A DNA stretch of 64,000 bases from Sinomonas sp. P10A9 (lineage in GTDB: Bacteria; Actinomycetota; Actinomycetes; Actinomycetales; Micrococcaceae), in contig NZ_CP163302.1 in the NCBI RefSeq assembly GCF_041022165.1, positions 2,914,001 to 2,978,000 on the forward strand, read 5' to 3'. The notes beneath the pieces were generated by a model. It had not been told where the DNA came from. It made no database searches and saw nothing but the letters and a program-made list of their open reading frames with translations. The position numbers and the translations under genes are program-made. Positions 8,085 through 17,657 of the stretch are shown piece by piece. Positions within the stretch are counted from its first letter, which is position 1. Every line of letters begins with the position of its first letter.

Positions 8085-8399
8085 ATGGCACGGAATAAGA
8101 AGAAATGGTCCGAGCTCAGCGGCGGCCAGCGCTTCGGCGTCGTCGTGGGCGCCGTCATGCAGATCGCGCTTCAGGGGGCCGCGCTGCGGGACATCGCGAA
8201 GCGGCCTCCCGAACAGGTCAATGGGCCCAAGGCCGCATGGGTCGCGGCCACGTTCATCAACACCATCGGCCCCATCGCCTACTTCCTCCTGGGCCGAAGG
8301 CATTCGCCCTCAAGGGTCGAGCAGGGAACCGGGTCGGACGCCTCCTCGGCGGGGCTCCGAACGGCCATGGGCGTCTCGATCGGCAAGAAGCTCGGCTAG
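8085..8399 (+). CDS. Small membrane protein with PLD-nuclease N-terminal-like domain
   Basis: A 104-residue protein with two hydrophobic segments, about residues 17-37 and 50-68. The second has the pattern W-x-x-x-x-F-I-N-T-I-G-P-I-A-Y-F-L-L-G-R-R, which matches the PLDc_N membrane domain found in many actinobacterial small proteins. The tail (70-104) is hydrophilic and Ser-rich. The start at 8085 follows a TAGACT -10 box by 6 nt, indicating a leaderless message. Function is unknown; the domain name does not imply phospholipase activity, since the catalytic HKD domain is absent. Confidence 0.75.
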   Translation: MARNKKKWSELSGGQRFGVVVGAVMQIALQGAALRDIAKRPPEQVNGPKAAWVAATFINTIGPIAYFLLGRRHSPSRVEQGTGSDASSAGLRTAMGVSIGKKLG

Positions 8400-8412
8400 G
8401 GGTCGGCCGGAC

Positions 8413-8439
8413 GCACGACGGCGCCGCTCGCCGTCGTGC
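8413..8439. terminator. Perfect bidirectional hairpin of the CGACGGCG family
   Basis: GCACGACGGCG (8413-8423) and CGCCGTCGTGC (8429-8439) form a perfect 11-bp stem with a 5-nt loop between convergent genes ending at 8399 and 8475. Confidence 0.75.
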
Positions 8440-8474
8440 ATCCGCCCACCTCGCGCTCTGCGTACCACCCGACG

Positions 8475-9371
8475 CTACGGGCGAGGCACCCGCACCGTGA
8501 GTGCCCCGGGGTCGACACGCGCGGAAAGGGTGCGCCCGGTTCCAAAGTGGTCGCCGTCGAACTGCACGTCGTGCGGCTGCTCAGCGCTGATGCGCAGGGC
8601 CGTGCCGGTGAAGTGCCCAAGATCGGTCGACCGGCGGCGTACGCGGCCCAGAAGAGAACCAGCCACGCGAAGCCAGCCCAGGAGGCCACGCGGGGCCACC
8701 GCAAGCACGTCGAGGATGCCGTCGTCCGGGACGGCCCCTGGGAACACCTCGACGTCGCCCTGGATCTGCCCGCAGTTGCCCACCATGACCCCGCGCTGGC
8801 GTCGCTCGAGCACGCGCCGCCCCTCGACGTCGACTCTCATCCGAGAGGAGTCGCCGACGATCGTCCGAGCCGCGGACACGACGTACGCGAGCCAGCCGAC
8901 CTTGGCCTTGAGGCCCTCGTCCGTGTTGGCCATGATCGCGGCGTCGAGGCCCATGCCGGCCATGACCACGAAGGCCAGCTCGTCGCCGTCGTCCACCCGC
9001 GCCCACGCGACGTCGATGGACCGTCCTGTGCCCGCGAAGGCCGTTTCGAGCGCAGCGTCCGGATCGTCGAGGCCGATCCCGAGGTTGCGGCACAGGAGGT
9101 TCCCGGTGCCCAGAGGCACAATGCCGAGCGGTGTGCCCGTACCGGCGAGCTCGCCGGCCGCGGCGCGCACCGTGCCGTCGCCGCCCCCAACGACGACGAG
9201 TTCCGCGCGCCGAGCGAGGGCCTCACGGGCCATCCCCCCGCCGGGGTCCTCGGCGCTCGTCTCCAGGATGAGGGGCTCCACGCCGTCGTCGGCGCATCGG
9301 GCGCGGAAGGCCTTGGCGAGCGCCTCGGCGCCGTCCTTGCTCGGATTGACGACGAGTGCACAGGTGTCCAC
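8475..9371 (-). CDS. Diacylglycerol kinase family lipid kinase
   Basis: A 298-residue member of the DagK/YegS lipid-kinase family, which phosphorylates diacylglycerol or related lipids at the inner membrane surface. The nucleotide-binding GGGDGT is at residues 62-67, followed by the PLGTGNLLCRNLGI block near 86-99 and the second-domain DGILDVLAV and QFDGDHF motifs. It starts at a GTG (9371) with GGGGGA upstream. Exact lipid substrate is not readable. It is transcribed alone, convergent with the PLDc_N-like gene. Confidence 0.88.
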   Translation of the reverse strand: MDTCALVVNPSKDGAEALAKAFRARCADDGVEPLILETSAEDPGGGMAREALARRAELVVVGGGDGTVRAAAGELAGTGTPLGIVPLGTGNLLCRNLGIGLDDPDAALETAFAGTGRSIDVAWARVDDGDELAFVVMAGMGLDAAIMANTDEGLKAKVGWLAYVVSAARTIVGDSSRMRVDVEGRRVLERRQRGVMVGNCGQIQGDVEVFPGAVPDDGILDVLAVAPRGLLGWLRVAGSLLGRVRRRSTDLGHFTGTALRISAEQPHDVQFDGDHFGTGRTLSARVDPGALTVRVPRP

Positions 9372-9570
9372 GGTTTCCCCCGCAGTGCCAAGGCTCTTGG
9401 CATCGGAAAGCTCTTGGCCGCAACGTTACCCAATGGCGGCCAGGTAAAGATGTGGTGACATCCGGCTCCCCCTGTGTCTCGCCCGTACTGGCCCATGCTA
9501 GGAAGGGATCAGCCTGGCCATCACGGCAGGCAACGGGATGAACATGATCGCACCACATCAAGGAGTTGAC

Positions 9571-9834
9571 ATGGGCTTTTTCGCATTCCTCGTCCTCGGA
9601 CTCATCGCGGGGGCCATCGCAAAGCTGATCCTTCCCGGAAGGCAGGGCGGCGGCTGGATCATGACCCTCATTCTCGGGGTCATCGGTGCTCTCCTCGGCG
9701 GCTGGCTCGGCGGCCTGATCTTCGGCGGCAACACTCTCGGCAGCTTTTTCGAGATCCGCACCTGGATCACGGCCATCGTCGGATCCCTCATCGTCCTGCT
9801 CATCTGGGGACTCGTGACGAGGCGGCGCGCCTGA
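9571..9834 (+). CDS. GlsB/YeaQ/YmgE family stress-response membrane protein
   Basis: An 87-residue very hydrophobic protein with three membrane segments rich in glycine (residues 4-22, 31-54 and 65-83), the pattern of the transglycosylase-associated/GlsB family linked to general stress response. PGRQGGGW after the first helix is the family's conserved loop. The start at 9571 has AAGGAG 7 nt upstream; an earlier in-frame start at 9538 lacks such a site. A strong terminator follows directly. Confidence 0.9.
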   Translation: MGFFAFLVLGLIAGAIAKLILPGRQGGGWIMTLILGVIGALLGGWLGGLIFGGNTLGSFFEIRTWITAIVGSLIVLLIWGLVTRRRA

Positions 9835-9847
9835 CGCACGCTGCGTA

Positions 9848-9881
9848 GGGGCGGTGCCGGAGCGATCCGGCACCGCCCCTT
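9848..9881 (+). terminator. Strong Rho-independent-type terminator
   Basis: A perfect 14-bp stem (9848-9861 with 9866-9879) closed by a GCGA tetraloop and followed by TT, 13 nt after the stop codon at 9834. Confidence 0.85.
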
Positions 9882-9926
9882 CGTGCATCAAGGTCGAGCA
9901 CGAGCCCGATCCCCGCAGGCCCGGAC

Positions 9927-10781
9927 CTAGTCCCTCCGGCCCTCGTCCACCCCATGAGCCTCAATGTGCTCCTTGGCCATGTCCCGGCTTACGGTCCGCT
10001 CGTCCGTCTGCGTCTCGGTGCCAAGGCGGACCCGCTCCACGGGGACGGTCTCCGTGTCCACCACCGGACGCTGCTCGTGGAGCGTCACCTCGTGCTCCTC
10101 CTCGGAGAGGCTGGGGCCGTCCATCGCGGCGTCGCGGTTCTCGTCCGTAATCGGCTCCCGCTCCAAGCGGACCTCCTCCCGCTGAACGGGGACCGTCTTG
10201 GTCACGTTCTCGGTCGTGACGTACTTGCGCAGCCGCGCGCGCCCGGTCTCCCGCTGCTCGGTCCCAACGTGCATGCGCTCCTCGGAACGGGTCATCGCAT
10301 CGTCGGTGTTCGGTCCCGAGGTGTCACCACCCACGGGGCCCGTCCGCCCCGTCTCGCCGAGGGTCCCACCCGTCCCGCCATAGGCCGAGCCGCCCTCGTC
10401 GTAGACCTCGCCGGTGTCGCCCTTGGTAGGAGCCGAGGTCTCCGCGATGCCCTGGGCTGGCCCCCCGTTTCGCCCGTAGTGGTCATAGAGGCGGTCCTCC
10501 TCGCCGGGCTCAAGGTGCCCGTCGGGATCGACCCTGGGTGCGTCCTTCACCTGGTCCTTGGTGTACAGAACGGTGAGGTCCTCGCCGCGGAGCATCGCCC
10601 CGTCGAGAGGGACGAACGATTCCTTCATCCCGAAGAGTCCCGTCTTGACCGTGACCCAACTGGGCTGGTCCGTCTGATCGTCGATGTAGAGCTCGCCGAT
10701 CGCGCCGATCTTCTCGCCGTCCTGTCCCAGGACGTCCCCGCTTCCGCGGCCGAGCACGTCCATATCTTCGCGTGTAACCAT
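9927..10781 (-). CDS. PRC-barrel and DUF2382 domain stress protein
   Basis: A 284-residue soluble protein. Residues 1-90 form a PRC-barrel (DVLGQDGEKIGAIGELYID, then WVTVKTGLFGMKESFVPLDG). Residues 90-185 are a Gly/Thr-rich linker. The last 100 residues are a DUF2382 domain, rich in Glu/Arg with ERMHVGTEQRETGRARLRKY and the PVQREEVRLEREPI block. Such proteins are common in Micrococcaceae and Deinococcus and are associated with general stress, but the activity is unknown. The start at 10781 has AAGGAG 7-8 nt upstream. Confidence 0.88.
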   Translation of the reverse strand: MVTREDMDVLGRGSGDVLGQDGEKIGAIGELYIDDQTDQPSWVTVKTGLFGMKESFVPLDGAMLRGEDLTVLYTKDQVKDAPRVDPDGHLEPGEEDRLYDHYGRNGGPAQGIAETSAPTKGDTGEVYDEGGSAYGGTGGTLGETGRTGPVGGDTSGPNTDDAMTRSEERMHVGTEQRETGRARLRKYVTTENVTKTVPVQREEVRLEREPITDENRDAAMDGPSLSEEEHEVTLHEQRPVVDTETVPVERVRLGTETQTDERTVSRDMAKEHIEAHGVDEGRRD

Positions 10782-10841
10782 GGTGGTAACTCCTTGGTCA
10801 GTCGATGGATGCCTTCTCGAGCGCCCCCATTTCTTGAGGGA

Positions 10842-10858
10842 CACACGGCCACCGTGTG
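10842..10858 (-). promoter_or_regulatory. CACACGG-3-CCGTGTG palindrome upstream of the PRC-barrel gene
   Basis: A perfect 7-bp inverted repeat around a 3-nt centre, 60 nt upstream of the start codon at 10781. Its position fits a repressor or activator site. The rest of the 222-bp gap (10782-11003) shows nothing else that I can name. Confidence 0.4.
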
Positions 10859-11003
10859 CGGCCGCGATACCCCGATCAATAACCACTCCGCTCTTCGGCC
10901 AAACAAACACGGCGTCCATGGAGATCGTCTCAGCGCAATGACTGTTGACGAAGGGCCGGCAGTGAACACGCGGTGGACTGCCTGGAGATCGGGCGTCGTG
11001 ATG

Positions 11004-12839
11004 CTAGGCGGAGAGCACGACGGCGGCCAGGCCGGGCAGGCGGACAGCCTCGCCGGACGCGCCGGTAACGACGGCGCACGCCGGGTCGGTGGCCGCCACG
11101 GCACGTCCGGCGAACCCCGGCGGCAGGGGGACATCCACCGGCCCCGGCCCGAAACCGACGCACACGATGGCCCCAGGTCGCCGCCACGAGATCCAGCGGG
11201 CTCCTGCGGCTTCGCCCTCGATCACGTCCGTCTGGTCCAGACGGCCTGACCACAGGCCCGGCAGCTCGGCGCGCACCTCGATCAGGCGACGGTACAGCGC
11301 AAGGAGACGGCCGCCGTCGCACGTCCCAGACTGGGTCCAGTCCAGGACGGACCGCTCGAACGTCGCGGGGTCCTGCGGGTCCGGCACGTCGGACGGGTCC
11401 CACCCCATCTCCTCGAACTCGGCGAGGCGGCCCTCGGCGGTGGCGGCCGCGAGTTCGGGCTCGGGGTGCGAGGTGAAGAACTGCCAAGGGGTCGTCGCCC
11501 CGTACTCCTCCCCCATGAACAGCATGGGCGTGAAGGGCGACGCGAGGATGAGGACGGCGGCGACCGCGAGGCCGTCCCAGTCCAGAACGGCGCTGGGCCG
11601 GTCCCCAGCGGCACGGTTGCCCACCTGATCATGGTTCTGGCACGAAACCACGAGCTGCGAGGGCCGCACCCGGGCAGGGTCGAGGGGCCGCCCGTGGCAG
11701 CGGCCGCGGAAGCTCGAGAGCGTGCCGTCGTGGAAGTACCCGCCGCGGATCACCTTCGCGAGAGCACCGCGGGCCCCGAAGTCGGCGTAGTAGCCGCCCG
11801 TCTCGCCGGTGAGCGCCACGTGGACCGCATGGTGCACGTCGTCTGTCCACTGGCCCGCGAGCCCGTAGCCGCCCACGGCCCGCGCGGAGACAATGCGCGG
11901 ATCATTGAGGTCCGATTCGGCGATGAGCACCTTGTTGCGCCCTGTAGTGCGCTCCACGTCCTCGGCGACGAGCTGGAGCTCCTCGAGCAGCGTCAGGGCG
12001 CGGCGGTCCAGGAAGGCGTGGACAGCGTCGAGCCTGAGCCCGTCGACTCGGTAGTCGTCGAGCCACATGCGGGCGTTGTCGAGGATGAACGAGCGCACCT
12101 CGTCGGAGTCCGCGCCGTCGAGGTTCACGGCGTCACCCCACCCGGTCGATGTGCCGGCGAGCAGGTAGGGGCCGAACTTCGGCTGGTAGTTCCCGCTCGG
12201 CCCAAAGTGGTTGTACACGACGTCCTGTATCACGGCGATTCCCGCCGCGTGCGCCGCGTCGACGAAGCGCTCGTACGCCGCGGGGCCGCCGTAGCCCTCG
12301 TGGACCGCGTACCAGAGCACGCCGTCGTAGCCCCAGTTGCGGGGACCGTTGAACGCGTTGACGGGCATGAGCTCGACGAAGCCCACGCCGAGGTCAGCGA
12401 GATACGCCAGGCGCTCCGCCGCGGCGTCGAGCGTCCCGGCCTGCGTGAACGTGCCCACGTGCAGCTCGTAGACCACGGCGCCGGCCAGGTCCCGGCCGGT
12501 CCAGCCCTCGTCCGCCCACGCGTGCCGGCCCGCGTCGAAGCCGGCGGAGAGGGCATGGACGCCCTCGGGCTGGCGGCGGGAGCGTGGGTCCGGGAACGGG
12601 CCCTCGGCGTCGAGGACGAAGCCGTACCGCGCGCCGTCGGCCAGCGCGGCGGCGACCCGCCCGGCCTCGGACGACGGCGGCGACCACCACCCGCCGTCGG
12701 CCTCCTCGAGCCGGAGGTGCTCGGCACCGGGGCCCGCGCCGAGGACGAGATCGACGCGGGACGGGATCGGTGCCCAGACGGCACCGAGGGGTTTCGACTC
12801 CGCTTGTCTCCGCCCGACCGGCGCGGCCTCGTCACCCAT
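11004..12839 (-). CDS. treZ: Malto-oligosyltrehalose trehalohydrolase
   Basis: A 611-residue GH13 enzyme that cleaves trehalose from the maltooligosyl-trehalose made by TreY. The N-terminal carbohydrate-binding fold is followed by the barrel, with [13 protein letters not shown], the nucleophile block [11 protein letters not shown], the acid/base block [10 protein letters not shown], and [11 protein letters not shown] with the MGEEYG loop. The start at 12839 overlaps the treY stop by 8 nt, implying translational coupling. Residues near 14-18 (AESKP) are encoded by a copy of a dispersed repeat that also occurs in the M15 peptidase gene. It is the last gene of the treX-treY-treZ operon. Confidence 0.95.
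   Translation of the reverse strand: MGDEAAPVGRRQAESKPLGAVWAPIPSRVDLVLGAGPGAEHLRLEEADGGWWSPPSSEAGRVAAALADGARYGFVLDAEGPFPDPRSRRQPEGVHALSAGFDAGRHAWADEGWTGRDLAGAVVYELHVGTFTQAGTLDAAAERLAYLADLGVGFVELMPVNAFNGPRNWGYDGVLWYAVHEGYGGPAAYERFVDAAHAAGIAVIQDVVYNHFGPSGNYQPKFGPYLLAGTSTGWGDAVNLDGADSDEVRSFILDNARMWLDDYRVDGLRLDAVHAFLDRRALTLLEELQLVAEDVERTTGRNKVLIAESDLNDPRIVSARAVGGYGLAGQWTDDVHHAVHVALTGETGGYYADFGARGALAKVIRGGYFHDGTLSSFRGRCHGRPLDPARVRPSQLVVSCQNHDQVGNRAAGDRPSAVLDWDGLAVAAVLILASPFTPMLFMGEEYGATTPWQFFTSHPEPELAAATAEGRLAEFEEMGWDPSDVPDPQDPATFERSVLDWTQSGTCDGGRLLALYRRLIEVRAELPGLWSGRLDQTDVIEGEAAGARWISWRRPGAIVCVGFGPGPVDVPLPPGFAGRAVAATDPACAVVTGASGEAVRLPGLAAVVLSA
12788..12805 (-). repeat. Dispersed element copy inside the treZ start region
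   Basis: Eighteen bases (minus strand AAGCGGAGTCGAAACCCC) are identical to 59370-59387 within the M15 peptidase gene. Here they encode part of the non-conserved TreZ N-terminus. A diverged copy is found in treY at 14207-14233. Confidence 0.75.
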
Positions 12840-15300
12840 TGCCGTTCGCCTCCTCCGGAACGAGAAGCGCGACAGGCAGGGCGGCCAGCACCGCGCCCAC
12901 GGCGACCTCGCCGGCCTCGAAGGAACGGCCGGTGAAGGCGTCGCGGGCGGGTCGTGCGAGCCGGACTGTCGTCGTGCCCCAGCCTCCCGACCGCTCGAGG
13001 CGCGCCGGGAGCCGGGTCGCGAGCACGGCGACGCCGCGTTCGCCGCGCCGGAAGCCGATGAGGTGGTCAGCGCCGTCGCCGGACGCCTCGATGGGCGCGT
13101 ACCCGGCGAACAGCTCGGGCCGGTCCCGGCGCAGCCGCAGCGTGCGGGACACGACGAGCAGCTTGGCCTCCTCCGCGAGCGGCCCGACGACCGGGGCACC
13201 CGCATCCAGGGCCGCGAGCGCCTCGGACCGGGCCTCGAAGTCAACGTCCCGGCGATTGTCCGGATCGCACAGCGACCGGTCCCAGAACTCAGTGCCCTGG
13301 TAGACGTCCGGAACGCCCGGCATGGCCAGCTGGAGCAGCTTGGCGGAGAGCCCGTTGGAGGCACCGAACGGCGCGATCCGGTCCGCGAAGCCCGAGATGA
13401 GCGCGTGGGCCTCGCTGCCCTCATCGACGGCCGCGTCGACAAGCCGGTGCAGGGCGGCCTCGAATTCCTCGTCTGGAGCCGTCCAGAGCGTGTGGACCCC
13501 GGCCTCGCGTGCGGCCTTCTCTGCGTATTGGGCGAGCCGTGCGCGGTCCGCCGGCCATGCCCCGAGGATCGCCTGCCACAGGAGGTTCGCGAGGGGCCCG
13601 TCCGCGAGCGGCGCTGCCTCGAGCAGCCGCGGGAGGGTGCTGGCCCACTCGTCGGCGAGCTCGGACAGGACCGTGATGCGGGCCCGGGCGTCCTCGCTGC
13701 GCTTGGTGTCATGGGTCGTGAGAGTCGTCATCGAGTGCGGCAGCCTGCGCTCGCGCTCCGCGAGCGCACCGTGGAACTCGCCGGGGGCCGTGGCGAAGAC
13801 GGTCGGGTCTCCCCCGACCTCCGTCAGCGTCCCCAGCCGCGTGTACCGGTAGAAGGCAGTGTCCTCGACCGCCTTGGCCATGATCATGCCGGTGGTCTGC
13901 TGGAAGCGCCGGCAGAGTTCCTCGTCGGGGTCGGCGAGCCGCGGCGCGAGGGCTTCGATCGTCGTCATCAGGTCGGGACGCACGACGGCGGCGTCCCGAC
14001 ACGCGCGGGCCAGGATCGTGGCGTCGTGCCAGCCTCCCCCAGAATCCGGGGTCACCTCCCTGCGATCCGGGGTCACCTCCCTGCGTTGAGGGGTCACCTC
14101 CCCGCGTTGAGGGGTCACCTCCCTGGGTTGCGGGGTCAGGTACGTCCGGTACACCGGGAAGTGCGCGGCGATCTCGGCGATGGCGTCTGCGAGGGCCTCG
14201 AGGGACGGGGGTTCCGACTCCCCTTCGCTCGGCTCAGCAGCCGCCCGTTCAACCGCGGGGGCCGCCGCGAGCCGGGCGAGGCGCAGGATCTCGGCGCGGA
14301 GCAGCCCGTCCGCCATCCAGCGCTTGGTCTCATGGATCATGGCGGCGTAGTCGGCGGGCCCTCCGCGCAGGCGCGTATCGAGGGCCGTGAGCGACTCCTC
14401 CCCCGCGGGGTCCACGAGAACACGGTCCACGAGCCCCAGCGCGTCATAGCCTGTGGTGCCCTCGCACTCGAAGTCGTCCGGCAGGACCTCCCCCGGTTCG
14501 AGGATCTTCTCCACCAAGGTGTAGGCGCCGCCCGAGAGATCCCGGAGCCGCTCGAGGTACTCGGCGGGGTCCATAAGCCCGTCCGGGTGGTCGATGCGGA
14601 GGCCGTCCACCAGCCCGTCCTCAATCCATCGGTGCACCTCTGCGTGGCTCTGGGCGAAGACCCACGGGACCTCGACGCGCACACCGGCGAGCGTGTTGAC
14701 GGCGAAGAAGCGCCGGTAGTTGAGCCGTGTGTCCGCCTCGCGCCACGGGATGAGCTGGTAGTGCTGGCGGTCGTGGACCTCCTGCGCCGAGTCGCCCACG
14801 CTCCAGGATCCGGCGGCAAGGGGGAACGAGTGCTCGTAGTAGCGCAGGCGTGTTCCTTCGACACGGAGCAGGCCGAGGTCCTCTTCCGAGCCCAGCACCG
14901 GGATGAGCACCTTCCCGCCCCCCGCGTCCCAGTCAACGTCGAACGCCTCCGCGTACCTCGAGCCGCGGCCCTCGCGCAGGAGGGACCACCACCATGGGTT
15001 CTCCTCGGGCACAGCCACGCCGAGGTGGTTCGGCACAATGTCCACGAGCACGCCCATCCCGGCCCCGTGAGCGGCGGCCGCAAGCGCCGCGAGGCCCTCG
15101 CGCCCGCCGCGCTCCCGGTCCACGCGGGAGGGGCCCGAGACGTCGTACCCATGCTCGGAGGCGCCCACCGATTCGAGCAGGGGCGAGAGGTAGAGCCAGT
15201 CCACGCCGAGGGAGGACAGGTACGGCACGAGTGCCGCGGCGTCGTCCAGCGTGAACTCGGGGCGGATCTGGAGTCGGTAGGTGGAGGCGGGGGTCTTCAC
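12832..15300 (-). CDS. treY: Malto-oligosyltrehalose synthase
   Basis: An 822-residue GH13 enzyme that converts the reducing-end alpha-1,4 bond of maltodextrins to the alpha,alpha-1,1 bond of trehalose. Catalytic blocks include DIVPNHLGV at residues 87-95, [10 protein letters not shown] near 232 and the EKIL region near 265; the late [12 protein letters not shown] block is also present. Two oddities lie in the middle, outside the conserved blocks. A stretch near residues 388-422 consists of EVTPQRR-type heptads encoded by a 21-bp tandem repeat, and a preceding Ser/Glu/Pro-rich stretch is encoded by a dispersed element. Both keep the frame. The gene starts with GTG at 15300 after AAGGAG, 21 bp behind glgX. 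Confidence 0.95.
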   Translation of the reverse strand: MKTPASTYRLQIRPEFTLDDAAALVPYLSSLGVDWLYLSPLLESVGASEHGYDVSGPSRVDRERGGREGLAALAAAAHGAGMGVLVDIVPNHLGVAVPEENPWWWSLLREGRGSRYAEAFDVDWDAGGGKVLIPVLGSEEDLGLLRVEGTRLRYYEHSFPLAAGSWSVGDSAQEVHDRQHYQLIPWREADTRLNYRRFFAVNTLAGVRVEVPWVFAQSHAEVHRWIEDGLVDGLRIDHPDGLMDPAEYLERLRDLSGGAYTLVEKILEPGEVLPDDFECEGTTGYDALGLVDRVLVDPAGEESLTALDTRLRGGPADYAAMIHETKRWMADGLLRAEILRLARLAAAPAVERAAAEPSEGESEPPSLEALADAIAEIAAHFPVYRTYLTPQPREVTPQRGEVTPQRREVTPDRREVTPDSGGGWHDATILARACRDAAVVRPDLMTTIEALAPRLADPDEELCRRFQQTTGMIMAKAVEDTAFYRYTRLGTLTEVGGDPTVFATAPGEFHGALAERERRLPHSMTTLTTHDTKRSEDARARITVLSELADEWASTLPRLLEAAPLADGPLANLLWQAILGAWPADRARLAQYAEKAAREAGVHTLWTAPDEEFEAALHRLVDAAVDEGSEAHALISGFADRIAPFGASNGLSAKLLQLAMPGVPDVYQGTEFWDRSLCDPDNRRDVDFEARSEALAALDAGAPVVGPLAEEAKLLVVSRTLRLRRDRPELFAGYAPIEASGDGADHLIGFRRGERGVAVLATRLPARLERSGGWGTTTVRLARPARDAFTGRSFEAGEVAVGAVLAALPVALLVPEEANGNG
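14046..14140 (-). repeat. In-frame 21-bp tandem repeat inside treY
   Basis: On the plus strand GTCACC cores recur at 14051, 14072, 14093 and 14114, and a degenerate GTCAGG at 14135, all exactly 21 bp apart with the unit GGGGTCACCTCCCTGCGTTGA. The period and core match the arrays before fhs. It encodes four and a half heptads of the type EVTPQRR in TreY. Confidence 0.88.
14207..14233 (-). repeat. Diverged dispersed element copy inside treY
   Basis: The plus-strand stretch beginning GGGGTTCCGACTCCCCTTCG is close to the complement of the element in the M15 peptidase gene (GGGGTTTCGACTCCGCTTCG). It encodes a Ser/Glu/Pro-rich stretch of TreY a few dozen residues before the tandem-repeat stretch. 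Confidence 0.55.
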
Positions 15301-15321
15301 GGGGCTCCTTACGGGCCGGGG

Positions 15322-17532
15322 CTAGACCCCGGCGGCGCTGGACGAGGGCTGGTTGGGGGAGCTGGAGCCGGCCTGGGCGGCCAGGGACGCGGCCACGGAG
15401 TGGTCCACCTCCTCCGGCTCGGGCTCGTGGGCGCGCAGCACGGCCATGCTCTTGCCGGGCACGGTCAATACGGCCTCGGCCCGGATCTCGATATCCCCCG
15501 CGGTCTGCCCGGAGGTGTCCAGCAGCACGTCCCAGCCGGGCGCGTACTCCCCGCCCGGCAGGCGGAAGTCCACGTCGGACTCGTCCGCGTTGAAGTACAG
15601 GAGGAAGTGCGCGTCCGTGATCGCTCGGCCGTAGAAGTCCACGTTGCGGATGCCGTGGCCGTTGAAGAACACGCCGACGCTGCGGCCCAGCGGCACGTCC
15701 CAGTCCTCGGGGACCATCGGCTCGCCGTCCACCCCGAGCCACTCGATGTCCGGCAGCGGCTGGCCCTCGCCGCGGCGCGCGGGGCGGCCGTCGAAGAAGC
15801 GGCTGCGCCGGAACGTGGGGTGCTCGGCGCGCAGCCGCATGACGGCCGAGGTGAACTCGATGAGCGGCTTGTCTGCGCTCTCCCAGTCCAGCCAGGAGAG
15901 CTCGTTGTCCTGGCAGTAGACGTTGTTGTTGCCCTGCTGGGTGCGGCCCAGCTCGTCGCCGTGGGCGATCATCGGCACGCCCTGGGAGAGCAGCAGCGTG
16001 GCGATGAAGTTGCGCTGCTGCCGGGCGCGCAGTTCGAGCACCGCGGGATCATCCGTGGGGCCCTCGGCGCCGCAGTTCCAGGACCGGTTGTGGCTCTCGC
16101 CGTCGTTGTTGTCCTCGCCGTTGGCCTCGTTGTGCTTCTCGTTGTAGGAGACGAGGTCCCGCAGCGTGAACCCGTCGTGCGCAGTGACGAAGTTGATGGA
16201 AGCGACTGGGCGGCGGCCGTTGTGCTGGTACAGGTCCGCGGACCCGGTCAGGCGGGAGGCGAACTCCCCCAGCGTGGAGGGCTCGCCGCGCCAGAAGTCC
16301 CGCACGGTGTCACGGTACTTGCCGTTCCACTCGGTCCACTGCGGGGGGAAGTTGCCCACCTGGTACCCGCCCGGGCCCACGTCCCACGGTTCGGCGATGA
16401 GCTTGACCTGGGAGACCACCGGGTCCTGCTGGATGAGTTCGAAGAAGCTCGAGAGCTTGTCCACGTCGTAGAATTCGCGGGCCAAGGTCGCCGCGAGGTC
16501 GAACCGGAAGCCGTCCACGTGCATCTCGGTGACCCAGTAGCGCAGCGAGTCCATGAGCAGCTGCAGCGCGTGCGGGTGCCGGACGTTGAGGGAGTTCCCG
16601 GTGCCCGTGTAGTCCATGTAGTACTGCGGGTCGTCCTCGACGAGCCGGTAGTACGCGCCGTTGTCGATGCCCTTCATCGACAGGGTGGGGCCCAGGTGGT
16701 TGCCCTCGGCGGTGTGGTTGTAGACCACGTCCAAGATCACCTCGATGCCCGCGCGATGGAGCGTGCGGACCATGGCCTTGAACTCCTGGACCTGCTGGCC
16801 GGTGTTCCCGCTCGAGGAGTAGCCGGCGTGTGGGGCGAAGAAGCCGATGGTGTTGTAGCCCCAGTAGTTGTGCAGGCCCTTGTCCTGGAGCGTGGAATCG
16901 TCCACGAACTGGTGGACGGGCATGAGCTCGATCGCCGTCGCGCCGAGCTTGGTGAGGTGATTGACGACGGCGGGGTGCGCCACGCCCGCGTACGTTCCCC
17001 GCAGTTCCTCGGGAACCTCGGGGTGGAGCTCGGTCAGGCCCCGCACATGGGCCTCGTAGACCACCGTGCGGTGGTACGGGACGCGCAGCAGGGAGTCGTT
17101 CTGCCAGTCGAAGAACGGGCTGGTGACCACGCCGAGCATCATGTGCGGCGCGGAGTCCTCGTCGTTGCGGCTGTCTGGATCCCCGAACGTGTAGGAGAAC
17201 AGCGACTGGTCCCAGTCCGGCTGGCCCATGACGGCCTTGGCGTACGGGTCCAGGAGCAGCTTGTTCGGGTTGCACCGCTGGCCCGTGGCCGGGTCATAGG
17301 TGCCGTGGATGCGGTAGCCGTAGAGCTGGCCGGGCTGGACGTTGGGCAGGTAGCAGTGCCACACGAACCCGTCCACCTCGGTCAGCTCGAAGCGCTGCTC
17401 GGTCCGCTCCGCGTCGAAGAGGCACAGCTCGACAGACTCGGCGGCCTCGCTGAAGATCGCGAAGTTGGTGCCCTTGCCGTCAAACGTGGCGCCGAGCGGG
17501 TAGGCCGTTCCCGGCCAAATGTCCTTCTCCAA
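15322..17532 (-). CDS. glgX: Glycogen debranching enzyme (TreX/GlgX type)
   Basis: A GH13 isoamylase-type enzyme of about 736 residues that hydrolyses alpha-1,6 branches of glycogen and supplies linear maltodextrins to TreY. Motifs: WPGTAYPLGATFDGKGTNFA at the N-terminus (CBM48), DVVYNHTAEGNHLGP, the nucleophile block VDGFRFDLAATLA, the acid block LIAEPWDVGPGG, and TAHDGFTLRDLVSYN. The start is taken as the TTG at 17532 because AAGGAG lies 7 nt before it and family members begin near EKDIWPG. An alternative is the ATG at 17571, which follows TAGGAT by 8 nt and would add 13 residues. It heads the trehalose operon. A second, diverged copy lies at 19430-21559. Confidence 0.94.
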   Translation of the reverse strand: MEKDIWPGTAYPLGATFDGKGTNFAIFSEAAESVELCLFDAERTEQRFELTEVDGFVWHCYLPNVQPGQLYGYRIHGTYDPATGQRCNPNKLLLDPYAKAVMGQPDWDQSLFSYTFGDPDSRNDEDSAPHMMLGVVTSPFFDWQNDSLLRVPYHRTVVYEAHVRGLTELHPEVPEELRGTYAGVAHPAVVNHLTKLGATAIELMPVHQFVDDSTLQDKGLHNYWGYNTIGFFAPHAGYSSSGNTGQQVQEFKAMVRTLHRAGIEVILDVVYNHTAEGNHLGPTLSMKGIDNGAYYRLVEDDPQYYMDYTGTGNSLNVRHPHALQLLMDSLRYWVTEMHVDGFRFDLAATLAREFYDVDKLSSFFELIQQDPVVSQVKLIAEPWDVGPGGYQVGNFPPQWTEWNGKYRDTVRDFWRGEPSTLGEFASRLTGSADLYQHNGRRPVASINFVTAHDGFTLRDLVSYNEKHNEANGEDNNDGESHNRSWNCGAEGPTDDPAVLELRARQQRNFIATLLLSQGVPMIAHGDELGRTQQGNNNVYCQDNELSWLDWESADKPLIEFTSAVMRLRAEHPTFRRSRFFDGRPARRGEGQPLPDIEWLGVDGEPMVPEDWDVPLGRSVGVFFNGHGIRNVDFYGRAITDAHFLLYFNADESDVDFRLPGGEYAPGWDVLLDTSGQTAGDIEIRAEAVLTVPGKSMAVLRAHEPEPEEVDHSVAASLAAQAGSSSPNQPSSSAAGV

Positions 17533-17657
17533 TGCGTCAGCTCCTTGCTGTGCGGCCTGCGATGAAGCCATGTGTGGGCATCCTAGCGAGTGTAGGTGAC
17601 GGTTCTGCGCGCGGCTGCCGTGTGACCCGCCGCGATCAGGGGCCTCGGTGGCGGACC

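Noticed and set aside
10782..11003. SigF-type promoter for the PRC-barrel gene (GGGTAT on the minus strand)
   Set aside because: A GGGTAT is present but no GTTT at 14-16 nt upstream; the nearest is about 27 nt away.
12832..15300. Frameshift in treY around the repeat
   Set aside because: The reading frame is open from 15300 to 12832 and catalytic blocks on both sides are in the same frame; the repeat length is a multiple of three.
13063..17565. A 1500-codon open frame on the plus strand across treY and glgX
   Set aside because: It is exactly antisense to two well-conserved GH13 genes, has a His/Val/Arg/Glu-rich composition typical of high-GC antisense frames and shows no domain.
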